Part shown: one piece after another, positions 53,601 through 60,752 of the stretch | How the letters are laid out: each line of letters starts with the position of its first letter | Numbering within the stretch: the stretch's first letter is position 1 | Assembly (NCBI GenBank): GCA_032358255.1 | Contig: JAULBX010002999.1 | Location: forward strand, 62,001 to 126,000 | Length of the DNA stretch: 64,000 nt | Source: Heterotrichella gracilis | Lineage: Eukaryota; Sar; Xanthophyceae; Tribonematales; Xanthonemataceae | Direction of reading: 5' to 3' | Translations under genes and position numbers: made by a program | Notes under the pieces: model-generated | Database searches by the model: none | What the model was told of the DNA's origin: nothing | What the model saw: only the letters and a program-made list of their open reading frames with translations

Positions 53601-53725
53601 TTGGAATGAAGTGGGAGGATGACGAGCGCACCGCATGGACTGCAGTCATAGCGCTCATCATACACGCTGCCACCAAGGTGTACGAGGATGCGTCCAACAA
53701 GGCTGGCGGGACCGTAGCAGCCTGA
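35632..53725 (+). CDS. NOS: Nitric oxide synthase - ankyrin - globin fusion protein
   Basis: 35 exons, 4575 bases, 1524 aa. Exons 1-13: 35632-35709, 36539-36704, 36909-37024, 37377-37544, 37702-37824, 38424-38518, 39029-39102, 39397-39478, 39690-39774, 40139-40342, 40602-40729, 41092-41167, 41522-41731. Exons 14-27: 42077-42234, 43179-43363, 43753-43826, 44052-44157, 44900-45058, 45913-46104, 46429-46484, 46717-46808, 47115-47247, 47503-47625, 47998-48176, 48348-48441, 48996-49119, 49392-49553. Exons 28-35: 49724-49830, 50064-50241, 50535-50694, 51130-51348, 51892-52051, 52547-52639, 53212-53298, 53597-53725. Residues 1-485: NOS oxygenase with heme Cys172 ([11 protein letters not shown]), Arg-binding Glu355 ([10 protein letters not shown]), pterin Trp440 (WKWVIPP). 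491-517: basic calmodulin-type helix. 518-709: FMN domain. 763-920: FAD module (GDHLGV, RHYS). 921-1116: NADPH module (GTGLAP, end [11 protein letters not shown]). 1148-1340: ankyrin repeats. 1358-1510: globin, His1427 and His1459. Donors of introns 18 and 30 are GC. Confidence 0.9.
36747..36853 (+). repeat. Two exon echoes upstream of NOS exon 3
   Basis: 36747-36779 copies the middle of exon 3 (GACCCTGCTCTAGGTTTGGC against GACCCTGCGCTAGGGTTTGA at 36960). 36815-36853 copies its head with acceptor (GCAGGCTACGTGCGCGGGAA against GCAGGCTACGTGCATGGGAA at 36905). Both are flanked by CCCTAAA-type repeats. Confidence 0.85.
36855..36896. repeat. Interstitial telomere-type repeats (CCCTAAA)
   Basis: A run of TAAACCCTTAACCCTAAACC followed by CTTAACCCTAAACCCTAAAC, six consecutive units of CCCTAAA or a one-base variant. 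This is the densest such block in the window. It lies inside NOS intron 2, between an echo of exon 3 and the real exon 3, so it is interstitial and not a chromosome end. Confidence 0.9.
37949..38335 (+). repeat. Exon echoes of NOS exon 5 (3' part) and exon 6 (head)
   Basis: 37949-38015 copies the last 65 bases of exon 5 with its donor (ACCGAGGCATTCATCACGGT, then GGGTGGC). 38281-38335 copies the head of exon 6 with acceptor (CCCCAGGTGTTTCCCCCTCA). Both lie in intron 5, one after exon 5 and one before exon 6, showing a donor-side and an acceptor-side class. Confidence 0.85.
38575..38702 (+). repeat. Two tandem donor-side echoes of NOS exon 6
   Basis: Two copies of the last 38-40 bases of exon 6 (CAGATATGCGGGGCACAGGC, then AGGACGACATGT), each with a GT donor (GTAAGC, GTGCGC), spaced about 80-90 bases and joined by AAACCCTAAACCCT-type sequence. 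Confidence 0.9.
39870..40138 (+). repeat. Tandem duplication of acceptor side of NOS exon 10
   Basis: A unit of roughly 160 bases, intron tail (CCAGATTGTACTGCTGGATA...) plus exon head (AGGTGAGCAACATGGAGATT...), is present twice: once as an echo ending near 40045 and once as the functional intron end and exon at 40139. The echo keeps a good acceptor (TGTGTCAG). Confidence 0.9.
40964..41359 (+). repeat. Three exon echoes around NOS exon 12
   Basis: One acceptor-side copy at 40964-41044 (CTCCCTATCGCTGCCTCCAC) lies before exon 12. Two donor-side copies follow it at 41220-41262 (CTACCTGGGGCTGAACAAGA, donor GTGAGG) and 41316-41358 (CTACCTGGGGCTGTACAAAA, donor GTGAGA). CCCTAAAC-type sequence separates the donor-side copies. 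Confidence 0.9.
41855..41970 (+). repeat. Echoes of NOS exon 13 (3' part) and exon 14 (head) in intron 13
   Basis: 41855-41893 mirrors the linker region of exon 13 (CGCGCAGCAGCCCGCAAGGC against CGCGGCGGCCCGCAAGGC). 41921-41968 mirrors exon 14's head (GCTGTCTGACATCGCTAGCA). Both are decayed. Confidence 0.75.
42285..42592 (+). repeat. Three tandem donor-side echoes of NOS exon 14
   Basis: Copies at about 42287-42364, 42401-42463 and 42518-42594 repeat the exon end (AAGCAAGCAGATGTGGTCCT... to GCCACACC|GTACGT). Period is about 115 bases. The linkers are CCCTAAA/CCCTGAAA-type. Two of three keep the exact GTACGT donor. Confidence 0.9.
42815..43094 (+). repeat. Two acceptor-side echoes of NOS exon 15
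   Basis: 42820-42903 and 43015-43094 both start with CTTTGCGCAG or TCTGCGCAG and continue CTTCCTG...AGCAGCAAGTCA..GGC, matching the head of exon 15 at 43179. Period is about 160-195 bases. Each retains a usable-looking acceptor. Confidence 0.9.
43440..43560 (+). repeat. Donor-side echo of NOS exon 15
   Basis: 43455-43552 repeats the last 95 bases of exon 15 (TACCCTTGCTTCTGTGCGGC ... GGCAGCTCACACCCAGGTTC AAAG) and carries the donor GTGCGT. It lies 190 bases downstream of the original. Confidence 0.9.
44220..44770 (+). repeat. Echoes of NOS exon 17 (end) and exon 18 (head) in intron 17
   Basis: 44220-44262 copies the end of exon 17 (TTTGAGCGCATGTGGAGCGT, donor GTGGGA). 44677-44755 copies the head of exon 18 with acceptor (GTCCAGGCTTGAAGCGCCTG), still encoding [20 protein letters not shown] before it diverges. 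Confidence 0.9.
45099..45385 (+). repeat. Three donor-side echoes of NOS exon 18, two keeping its GC donor
   Basis: 45099-45153, 45208-45233 and a weak third at about 45332-45383 repeat ATCAAGATCGACCTCAAGGA ... GTGTACGAGTCAG. The first two keep GCAAGG, the same non-canonical GC donor as the real exon end at 45058, showing that the GC site predates the duplications. Confidence 0.85.
45434..45840 (+). repeat. Two acceptor-side echoes of NOS exon 19
   Basis: A decayed copy at about 45434-45530 and a well-kept copy at 45710-45835 (TTCTGCAGGCGACCACCTGG...) precede exon 19 at 45913. The second encodes [10 protein letters not shown] and [19 protein letters not shown], with an intact acceptor. It could be a mutually exclusive exon head, but has no equivalent downstream half. 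Confidence 0.9.
46200..46266 (+). repeat. Donor-side echo of NOS exon 19
   Basis: GCCAAGCCCTTCCCGCTGCC ACCGACCTACCGCACCATAT repeats the end of exon 19 (46060-46104) with donor GTGCGC, about 160 bases downstream. Confidence 0.9.
46535..46910 (+). repeat. Donor-side echoes of NOS exons 20 and 21
   Basis: 46535-46564 repeats the end of exon 20 (ATGAAGGACCTGGCGGCACT, donor GTAGGG). 46850-46907 repeats the end of exon 21 (GATGAGGTGATGTACTCAAC, donor GTGAGG). Both are followed by TAGGGTTT- or CCCTAGAC-type sequence. Confidence 0.9.
47254..47437. repeat. Telomere-like repeats and echoes of NOS exon 22
   Basis: 47254-47276 holds CCCTAA repeated three to four times, right behind the exon-22 donor. 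47293-47325 and 47370-47397 are small echoes of the exon end (TGCTGTCCTGGTATTGCGAG; CATCCTGTTACTGCGACGGT). 47411-47437 is a three-copy run of TTTAGCGGG, an unusual expanded variant of the telomere unit. Confidence 0.8.
47690..47891 (+). repeat. Two acceptor-side echoes of NOS exon 24
   Basis: 47690-47735 holds part of the NADPH motif region (GTGATGATGGTGGCAGAGGG). 47812-47890 copies the head with acceptor (CGCACAGGTGCCCTCCTTCC) and is nearly identical to exon 24 at 47998-48070 through the GTGL codons, then ends at GTACCC. Confidence 0.9.
48498..48634 (+). repeat. Two donor-side echoes of NOS exon 25
   Basis: 48498-48543 and 48588-48631 repeat GTGTGCTACTCAAGGGAGCC ... CAGTATGTGCAG with donors GTGGGT and GTGGGC. 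Period about 90-100 bases; linkers are ACCCTAAACCCTAAACCCTG-like. Confidence 0.9.
48769..48950 (+). repeat. Two acceptor-side echoes of NOS exon 26
   Basis: 48770-48820 and 48890-48945 copy the head of exon 26 (GCAGGACCTGGTGGCGGCCA). The second keeps CCCTGCAG; the first has lost it. The real exon starts at 48996. A further fragment of exon 27's head lies at 49273-49305. Confidence 0.85.
50363..50965 (+). repeat. Echoes of NOS exon 30 head and tail
   Basis: 50358-50389 mirrors the exon head (CCAGGTGACACTGCGGTGGA against ACAGGTGACATTGCGGCGCT). 50876-50892 and 50943-50964 mirror its end (GTTGCAGACAGGCC, ATTGCAGTCAGGTA). They are short and decayed. Confidence 0.55.
51698..51790 (+). repeat. Acceptor-side echo of NOS exon 32 (globin A-helix exon)
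   Basis: GTCCAGTTGGTGCTGGCTTG ... GTCAGGCTGTTCCACAATTA repeats the head of exon 32 at 51887-51975 with about 190-base spacing. It keeps a CCAG acceptor and encodes [20 protein letters not shown] in the same phase before diverging. Confidence 0.9.
52183..52265 (+). repeat. Donor-side echo of NOS exon 32
   Basis: CTGTTTGAGCTAGTGCCTGC ... GATGGCAAGGTGGTGGATGA repeats the last 75 bases of exon 32 with the donor GAG|GTGAGG, 210 bases downstream of the original. Confidence 0.9.
52668..52921 (+). repeat. Three tandem donor-side echoes of NOS exon 33 (globin E-helix exon)
   Basis: Copies at 52672-52729, 52765-52821 and 52862-52919 follow exon 33 with a period of about 95 bases. Each repeats GCAGTCATTGGCCAGCTCAA to ATCCAG and keeps a donor (GTACAT, GTAAAA, GTAAAA). 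Linkers are ACCCTACAAAACCCTAAAC-like. Copies are very similar, so the array is young. Confidence 0.95.
53343..53460 (+). repeat. Two donor-side echoes of NOS exon 34
   Basis: 53345-53375 and 53411-53458 repeat the end of exon 34 (GGGAGGGCGCTGCTGGGCAC). The second keeps CAG|GTGCGG. They lie in intron 34 between TTTAGGGTTTTGGG-type stretches. Confidence 0.9.
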
Positions 53726-55959
53726 AACCCTATGCCAAACCCTAAACCCTAGCCCATCTAGGGTTGAGGACACTGGTCATCGATGTGGTGGTGTACCAAG
53801 GTGGAGGCTTGGAACAAGGCAGCCACAAGAATCTGGAGCCTTCTTTACTATCTCAGCTTTCAACACATTAGTTATGTATTTATGCTATAACGGCGCGACG
53901 GAACACTGATATGGCTCGGAAGCAGTGGGGTACGCGGGGCACTAGCCATGTAGAGGGGCATAAAGGGGTAGGCAGACGCGCGTGCTGTATACACGTGGCA
54001 CATGCATATGTCAAGCAGGATTTGATGTTTTTTGTTTGCCCATTTTCTGCCCAGCAGCTCGAGAAGCAGCTTCACCGAGTATGGCAATGATTATCACTGC
54101 GTGCCATGTGTCATCCATCATTACTACCGTAGCTAGAGCAAATCCTACTAGCACTACAAATAATCTCCCTCCCTTCACATCGGAGCAATGTAGCCGGTGG
54201 CACACCTGGTGACACACAGTCCTTTAAGAAATTCTTTTTAAGCCTAGTAGGTAATAACCCTTTTACCTTGTTGGGGGTGCACGTTGTTTCGCCCTGACCT
54301 TGTTTTCCCAATCAACCCAGAGGCTGTTGCCGTGCTGGGCACCGCGAGCTTCAATACTGAAATTGACTTTGTATTTAACTTTTGAAAGCCTGGCCTAGCC
54401 GGGATTCCAATCCTTAAAGACAAATTGTGCTCTTCAGAATTACTGCATGCACATCTCTGCAGAGCACGCTCCGGCTTGTGCAGGGCAGCCAGAACTTGGC
54501 CCACAATAAGGGACCCCACTGTGTAAGCAAGCATCTGAAGCTGTCCATTATACCGGTCCTGTCCACCCTGACAGCAAGCATCCCTGTTGAGGTTTAGGAT
54601 GTCATCACAATGATTGTGGGCCACACACCCATTGCCGTGCCACGTTAGTAACACTGAAAGGCCTTTGAACAGTATCTGTGACAGTCATTCGAAAGTGAAA
54701 TAGGCCCCTATACGAACTGCAGGCCATCATGATGGCATTCAATTGCATTATGGCATTGCGCGCATGATTCCTTTTAATTGCCGCAGCAGTTGATTCATAA
54801 TCAGCATTTCCCTTTCAGTGCCACTACTAACGGTTACACGACCTAGATTTACAATATAGTATACGGACTACACGTATTTGGGGTCAATGTTCCAGCTACG
54901 CATCAATACCCTAAATTTAGTATACAATCGTAGAATTCTGTTACCACAATGAACACACCAAAATGCCATAGGGCCGCGTGCACACAAAAGCACGCACGCA
55001 TCTGATTCAGGATGCTATTAGGATTTTTAGGCCATGCCATGCAGAACCCGCCTACAGTGTAAAAAACCGAAATACACAGCGTAAAAGCTGCTACCTGTAA
55101 ATGCAGTCTAAAGTTAAGAATTGCTGCAGGAACCGGCTACCCGAGCGCAGATACTGTAAATCAAGGGGTGCAGTTCCAAAAGAAGGGGTCTGAGTGCAGC
55201 GTATGGCTCACACAATGGCGCTAGCAGTGGCTGCAATAAAAAAAAAAAAAAAAAGAAAGGGATCGCCCACATGCGGAGTCAGGGGCCCACAATCTACACT
55301 GATACTTGCCACAGGCGCAGGCGCAAACCCGACCGGCCCCTCGTATAAAACCCTTGCACGAGGCACGAAACCCTTGCATGAGCCACAAAACTCCCGCATG
55401 AGCCACAAAGCCACAGGCAGGGTACAACAGGGGAGTTGCTGCACCGTCCCCCACGGCAGGCACTATACCCCCCACCCCCCACCTGCCCACGTTACCCCCC
55501 ACCTGCCCACGTTACCCCCCCACCCACCCAACGGCCAACGCGTGCAGGGCTGGCCCCTGCTATCATAGGCTGGGACCGCCGCTGACGCGCAGCAGACACT
55601 CGAGTCGCGGGCTCCGGCGCAGCGGCGGGATCGGTCATATACTATGGGGAAAATGCTGACTACTGAGTAATTGGATGGCCTCAACCCCCCAGGAAATACA
55701 CTGTCCCTGCACCCCCAGCAGACCCCCGCCGGCCCCCCACCGCCCGCCGGCCAAAGGGTTCGGCTGTGACCACAGCCAATGCGTAGCTGACACTGGAGTC
55801 ATTGGTGGCGGCGCAGCCACTGGATCGGTCGTGGTGATTAGGCGCATCCAGCCTCCAACCCACCAGGGAGCACGCTGCTCCCATCCCCCACAGGAGGCCC
55901 CCATCCCCACCACCCACCACCCACCATCCCACGCTGATGGGCTAGCCCATCTCACCCCC
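53726..55959. other. Spacer between convergent NOS and MEMO1 genes
   Basis: About 2.2 kb without a supported gene. It contains CCCTAAACCC just after the NOS stop, an A17 tract (55238-55254), C-rich low-complexity sequence (55460-55530) and two decayed echoes of the MEMO1 last exon (see separate entry). No other structure was recognised. Confidence 0.5.
55573..55835 (-). repeat. Two exon echoes of the MEMO1 last exon
   Basis: 55573-55635 (GACGCGCAGCAGACACTCGA ... GGGATCGGTCAT) and 55763-55835 (GCCAATGCGTAGCTGACACT ... GGATCGGTCGT) repeat the exon at 55976-56036 (CGATGCGTAGCTGACACTCG ... TTGACTGGTCGT). The copies lie downstream of the gene, spaced about 200 bases, so echoes also form past a terminal exon. 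Confidence 0.8.
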
Positions 55960-58900
55960 TCATCTCATCTCTGTCACCACCGCCGATGCGTAGCTGACAC
56001 TCGACTCACGGGTGGTGGTGCAGCGGCTTGACTGGTCGTAGTACTTGAACTCCACCTTGAACCGCGTGGCACAGTGCTCGAGCATCTGCACAGAGAGCGG
56101 GGCGTGTCATTTATCAAGGTGCAGAAAGCGAGGTTCAAGGTTCTGAAGGTAGAGTCTAAGTTACCAAGCGGTGCAGGCGTAGGGTTAGGGTTCAGGTTTA
56201 GGGTTTAGGGTTAGGGCAAGGGCAGCAGCGTACATTGAGGAAGACGCTGGTCGGGTGACACCCGCAGATTGTGTTGCTGTACTGGCGCAGGTAGGAGGTG
56301 AATGGGGCGTCCTTTCTTACTTACTAGGATTTACAGGGAAGGGCATGCACGTTTTGTAGGGTTTGTAGGGTAAGGTACAAAACTAGAAGGGGCAGGGCAG
56401 GGCAGGGCAGCAGCGCACATTGAGGAAGACGCCGATCGGGTGCCGCCCGCAGATTGTGTTGCTGTATTGCCGCAGGTAGGAGGTGAAGGGGCCTGGTGCG
56501 CCCCCCTCGATGAGCCGCATGCCCTCCCTGTCTAGCCACTCGATGGACTCGTGGATGGCGCCCTGCAGGAGGAAAACACAATGAAGGACCGGTAATAAAA
56601 CCGAACACAAGCTTAGAAAGACAGCTGTGAAGACTACCTGAGATGACCAACAGTACAATTGTTACTCCTAAGGGTTACGTGCAGGGTGGACCAACAATGC
56701 CATGCACCCACTTCAAAAAGCGCATGCTCTCCCTGTCTAGCCACTAAGACTCGTGGATGAAAAACATGGATGGCACCCTGTGTGCAGGCCACGAGGGGTG
56801 AACAGCTGTACCCATACCATGCCACACAGAAAAACCGGAGGCTCGCTATGCACAGCGGTATGTGCGGCCCCTCTTGAACGCAGCGAGGTGCACCCAGCAG
56901 CACCATGGGTGCATACACATTGACCAGACACACGCCTAACCACAGCTGCCACAAAGCCCTGGCGGGCCACGCCTGTAATCTACACGCTGCTAGGTGTGGG
57001 CGCCCAGCTGTGCATTCCACGGTACATGGAAAGGCCAGCACACGCCGCACTATGCGCCCGCCGCTACAGCCCATGCTAGCCGCTGCGCTAGCGGGTGGGG
57101 GGTACCTGCCCGGATCTGCCCACCAAGACAAAGTGCAGCGGCTGACCTTGACAAGCTAAGCAGTACCGGGAGGCTCTAGATGGATATTTATGCTGACCTT
57201 GCCGCTGTATGTGTTGACAGCGGACCAAACTTTGACAGCGTGTAGAGAGAACAGCTTCCCATGGAAAACTATATAAGAGCGTGCCAAGTGCCTTGGCGAA
57301 CAGTGCAAGGGAGCTAAAGGTAGAGAGCAGGATAGTGCAAGCCCCGTACCTTTGTCTGGTCGTAGAAGGTGTAGTTGAAGCGTGTGCCCCAGTGGCAGAA
57401 GTCAGAAGACACCACAAACAGGTTGGCGGGGTCGTCCAGGTAGGGGCTAAGCACATTGCCATACGCCGCCTCGCTGCGGTGACACAAGGGGGGGTTTTGT
57501 TGCTGGTGAAAAAGTAGATATGTGAGAGTCAAGCAAAGGTAGCTTATGAGGTCTTGGGTGCACAATGCAGTAGGCTAGCAGTGCGGGCGTATGTGGGCTT
57601 GCCATGTGGCATGGCAGTCTAGGCAGTAGCCCGAGCCAGCACCTTGCCGTACGCAGCCTCGCTGCAAGGGCACAAGGGGTTTGTTGCTGGTCGTAAAATG
57701 GAATTGTGAGAAAAGCAAGGTTTGTATTGGAAGTCTTGGGTGCACGGTCAGTAGGTTAGTATGTGGTATGTGGGCACGCCTTGTGCATGGCCGGCACTCC
57801 AACTTTGATACCGCTATGCGTTAGGCATGCGCCAGGAGAGTGACAGCCCACTGAAAACATCAGAACGAAAAAAGCGGTGCTGAATATAAAAGTCTCACTA
57901 TTTCCGCCATTGTCAAATTAGGGTTTCACTGGGCAGCGGAGGGTTGGCCACGCTGCGGGAGGATGCTCCGCTCACAATTTGATTGGGCATGGGGCGTGAA
58001 GCTGGAACGCAGGGGTTTCGCCAGTTTTCTTCGACGCTTTTGGGACTAGAGAGTTTGTATCAAGACAACCTCAAAGAGCCCTGGCCACAGACAGGCAAAA
58101 AAATTGCCAAAAAAAGGGATCCGAACAACCGGAATCGAACCAGTGACCTAGAGATTACCGAGGCGTGCCTCCAGCACTTTGTATACGTCTACAGTCTCCC
58201 GCTCTACCAACTGAGCTATGTTCGGAGAATTGTCTGCTTGCGAGTTTCCGGGCTCCATAAGCGCCGGCCAAGTGGGCACTTTCAAAGGAGTGTAAATGGG
58301 GCAATTTTTCCACTGATGTGCCCTCAGAAACCAACAGGGCAACTCAGTGCACCGGAATACCTCTCTCAGACTGAGAAGCCAGCCCAGCTGAATACCAACT
58401 GAGCTATGGATCATTTGCACGAGGGAGAGTTTCTGGGCGCTACGTTCGGCGGTGAAAATGGAGCATTTTGACACGTGGGCGGCAGCGGCAGCCACACTAA
58501 GGCACTGGATGCAGCTGCAAGCTCATAGTCCCCACGATTTACCTTTGCGAGCGTGGTGCTGAAACCCTGCCTGCTATGTTAAAATAAGTTTGGGCGGTGC
58601 CCAGCTGCCATTTCCTGGCCACCGTTTATCGGGGTTACAAAAACCACCTCTCCAAAAATAGACATACATATGCAGCTACAGATAGGTGCGCGCACCTCTC
58701 AGCTGACAAGGCACCAATCATGATGGGGACCAGCTTGAAGGGTTGGGACCTGCAGATTGTTGGAAGGAGGGGTTGGAAAAGAGTGCGCGACACCCATGCA
58801 AGCGTGGCTAGGCGCTACACTACCCGCCCAACCTGGCCCAATTGCAATAAACTCAACTGCCCAACTGCACATTACCAGCAAAAAGTACATTTCAGGCCCA

Positions 58901-59898
58901 ACTGCGTCACCTGTGGCGTGAAAAGCAGCACTTACCCCATCGCCTTCATCACGAAGGGCATGTGCAGCTCCAGGCTGTGCTCCTCCTGCAGGGGCGCACA
59001 CACTCAGCTCATAGATACACACCCAAGAAGCAGCCATGCCCATCTAGCATAAGACATAATGCCAGGTACCTCATCCACTGATATGTTCATCATCTCGAAT
59101 TTGCCTGTGGCGACCAGCTCAGCATACACCTCCTGGTCAATCTGTGCGTCACCTAGGGGGAGCACCGCACAGTGTGAACCAATTGAAGCAAAAGCACTGG
59201 TAATCAACAACAGCTTGCAAAATTGGTATATAGAGGTCGTACCTAGAGGGGTGCTGTACTTTTCTGCCGTGGAAAGCAGGCACTGCCGGGAGTACATGTG
59301 GTGCGAAGGCCCCAGCACAAAAACCCTGGATCTGCCCACCGCCACACCACAATACCCCACATTAAGGATGTTGGCAGGGCAGTTTCAGTGACTTTCAAGT
59401 TTCATATTACAGACTTGAAAAGCAAAAAGTATGCCATTTTTTGTTGACTCACATTGTCTCCGGCCGAATGTGGCGATAGGCATGGGCCATCACATGGCCA
59501 CAGAACCGGTAGCCAGCATGGGGGCCTATGAGCGCTCTGGTGGCGGTGCTTGGGTCTAGGGGCACTGCTTCTAGCCACTCTGAAATCTGCCGGTCCAGTA
59601 CTGGCGCTGCACCATGGACACACATTGGGGGTGTGACTTCTGCAACTGACATATGCATGCATACAGGGGGACATGGGCAGGACTTTGGCGCAGCAAACTC
59701 GTCACCCATGCGTGCACAAGGTGGCATTGAGGGTGGGTTTTCAGTGTACAGGCCAATACCCACGCAAGGCTCACAAAAAAGAAGATACTGGGGTGGCCAT
59801 CCAACACACAATTGACACTGACCTCCATCTTCATACCACGACCCTGCGTGCAGCGGTCGCCTCACGGACGAAACACGGTGGTTGTTTATCCGCGGCAT
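55960..59898 (-). CDS. MEMO1-family protein
   Basis: Nine minus-strand exons: 59898-59823, 59606-59453, 59331-59243, 59152-59070, 58985-58936, 58749-58696, 57473-57350, 56562-56419, 56085-55960, giving 299 aa (human MEMO1 has 297). Family landmarks are all present: PLHAGSWY near the start, [79 protein letters not shown] and ESSVSYAS at the end. The two His, the Asp-Cys-His segment and the Cys of the copper/redox pocket described for human MEMO1 are conserved. MEMO proteins resemble class III extradiol dioxygenases; in animals they act in receptor signalling and copper handling, and their algal role is unknown. Intron 6 (57474-58695) houses a tRNA-Tyr gene on the same strand. Introns carry exon echoes and TTTAGGG-type repeats (56172-56218). 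Confidence 0.93.
56172..56299 (-). repeat. TTTAGGG-type block and echo of MEMO1 exon 8
   Basis: 56172-56218 reads GTAGGGTTAGGGTTCAGGTT TAGGGTTTAGGGTTAGGG, a telomere-type block. 56231-56297 repeats the donor-side part of exon 8 (ATTGAGGAAGACGCTGGTCG ... GCAGATTGTGTTGCTGTACT), about 190 bases from the real exon edge at 56419. Confidence 0.85.
56690..56780 (-). repeat. Echo of the 5' part of MEMO1 exon 8
   Basis: CATGCTCTCCCTGTCTAGCC ACTAAGACTCGTGGATG and GGATGGCACCCTGTGTGCAG repeat the exon head at 56518-56567, with a GTGTGCAG-type acceptor remnant. Spacing about 200 bases. Confidence 0.8.
57450..57790 (-). repeat. 190-bp tandem duplication at the head of MEMO1 exon 7
   Basis: 57450-57610 and 57641-57790 align along most of their length (GCCATACGCCGCCTCGCTGC / GCCGTACGCAGCCTCGCTGC; TCTTGGGTGCACAATGCAGTAG / TCTTGGGTGCACGGTCAGTAG). 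The unit covers the exon-7 head, its acceptor and some 130 bases of intron. Confidence 0.85.
58120..58225 (-). tRNA. tRNA-Tyr (GUA) with a 33-base intron
   Basis: On the minus strand the gene runs 58225-58120. Acceptor arms CCGAACA and TGTTCGG pair, with discriminator A; the D arm is GCTCAGTTGGTAGAGC, and the T arm ACTGGTTCGATTCCGGT. The anticodon stem GGAGA/TCTCT holds loop CTGTAGA with anticodon GTA (58190-58192). A 33-base intron (58156-58188) sits after position 37, the standard place, as is usual for eukaryotic tRNA-Tyr. Mature length is 73 before CCA. The upstream A/T content and a run of A on the plus strand just past the 3' end (T run on the minus strand, about 58098-58116) fit Pol III initiation and termination. 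It lies in intron 6 of MEMO1, same strand. Confidence 0.95.
58377..58465 (-). repeat. Decayed partial duplicate of the tRNA-Tyr 5' region
   Basis: ACCAACTGAGCTATGGATCA at 58394-58413 repeats ACCAACTGAGCTATGTTCGG of the tRNA D arm. The flank that follows (GAGAGTTTCTGGGCGCTACG; AATGGAGCATTTT) resembles the tRNA's own upstream flank (GCGAGTTTCCGGGCTCCATA; AATGGGGCAATTT). A 180-base tandem duplication that now keeps only the D-arm end of a tRNA. Confidence 0.75.
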
Positions 59899-60752
59899 GC
59901 TGGTAGAAAGTGGGTTCCAGAGTTTGCGAGCTGTGGGCTAGTTCATCGCGACATCACCCATGCATGCATGCCCAAGGCGTTGCAACGGTCGAGCCCAGCC
60001 AAGTTACCGTTTAAGTGCACTGTGGACAAGGTTCAGCACGATTCAACCATGGACGCATACTTCAAACTCAACGGGTGCAAGTGGGTTGTGTGGGTCTAAC
60101 AATAAACTGTGTCGGGCGCCCAAAGTATTATGGACATTGTTCTAGCGACCTGTGGCACCCGTTGCAGACTGCAGACGTTCGAAACACAAGCACGGATGTA
60201 CGTTCTCAGTTTGTCAAGCCATGTGAAGCCCCCATACGATACTTTCTCGAGTCGCCCACTTCTCGTGCCCAGCTGCAAGTGCAATTTAATTTAGTGGCAT
60301 GCCGTGGAGTTAGGAAGCCCTGTTTGGGGGGCTGCATGCCACCATTGTGGGCTGCTCGACAGATTACACGTGGTTTATTGTCAAAAATACGTTGTCTGTT
60401 CGATTGACTTGGTCAGTGCCACATGTGCAATCTGTGTGAACAGGCGTGTTACGGCAAACCTGGACAAGGGCATGCCTAGGCACAATGCTGCTCGGTACCA
60501 ACTTCATGCAGCCACTCGATCAACCTCCAATTCATATCTGGCCTCTGACCCCACAACACCATGTCCTCTATATACTGTACAACACAGTGTACAGGGTTAC
60601 CATTTAATCACACAGAGACACTGTTTGTTTGTCAGCCAGAGTGGCTGTTTTCAATGCTGCCTGGCTGTCCAACCCAGAAGCTAGCTGCCTACTGACTGCA
60701 ACCCAATGAGTGTTGCAGAACTTGCTCCCCCAGTGGATGAGACTGGCAACCC
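59899..60752. other. Spacer between MEMO1 and RidA
   Basis: About 850 bases holding the MEMO1 promoter and the RidA 3' UTR. I see no coding frame, repeat or RNA gene that I can support. Confidence 0.5.

Noticed and set aside
55236-55256. A17 tract as the tail of a retroposed gene copy
   Set aside because: No upstream similarity to a known transcript or SINE and no target duplication could be seen.
53726-55959. Hidden gene between NOS and MEMO1
   Set aside because: No frame with family similarity or splice structure; C-rich low complexity and MEMO1 echoes account for part of it.
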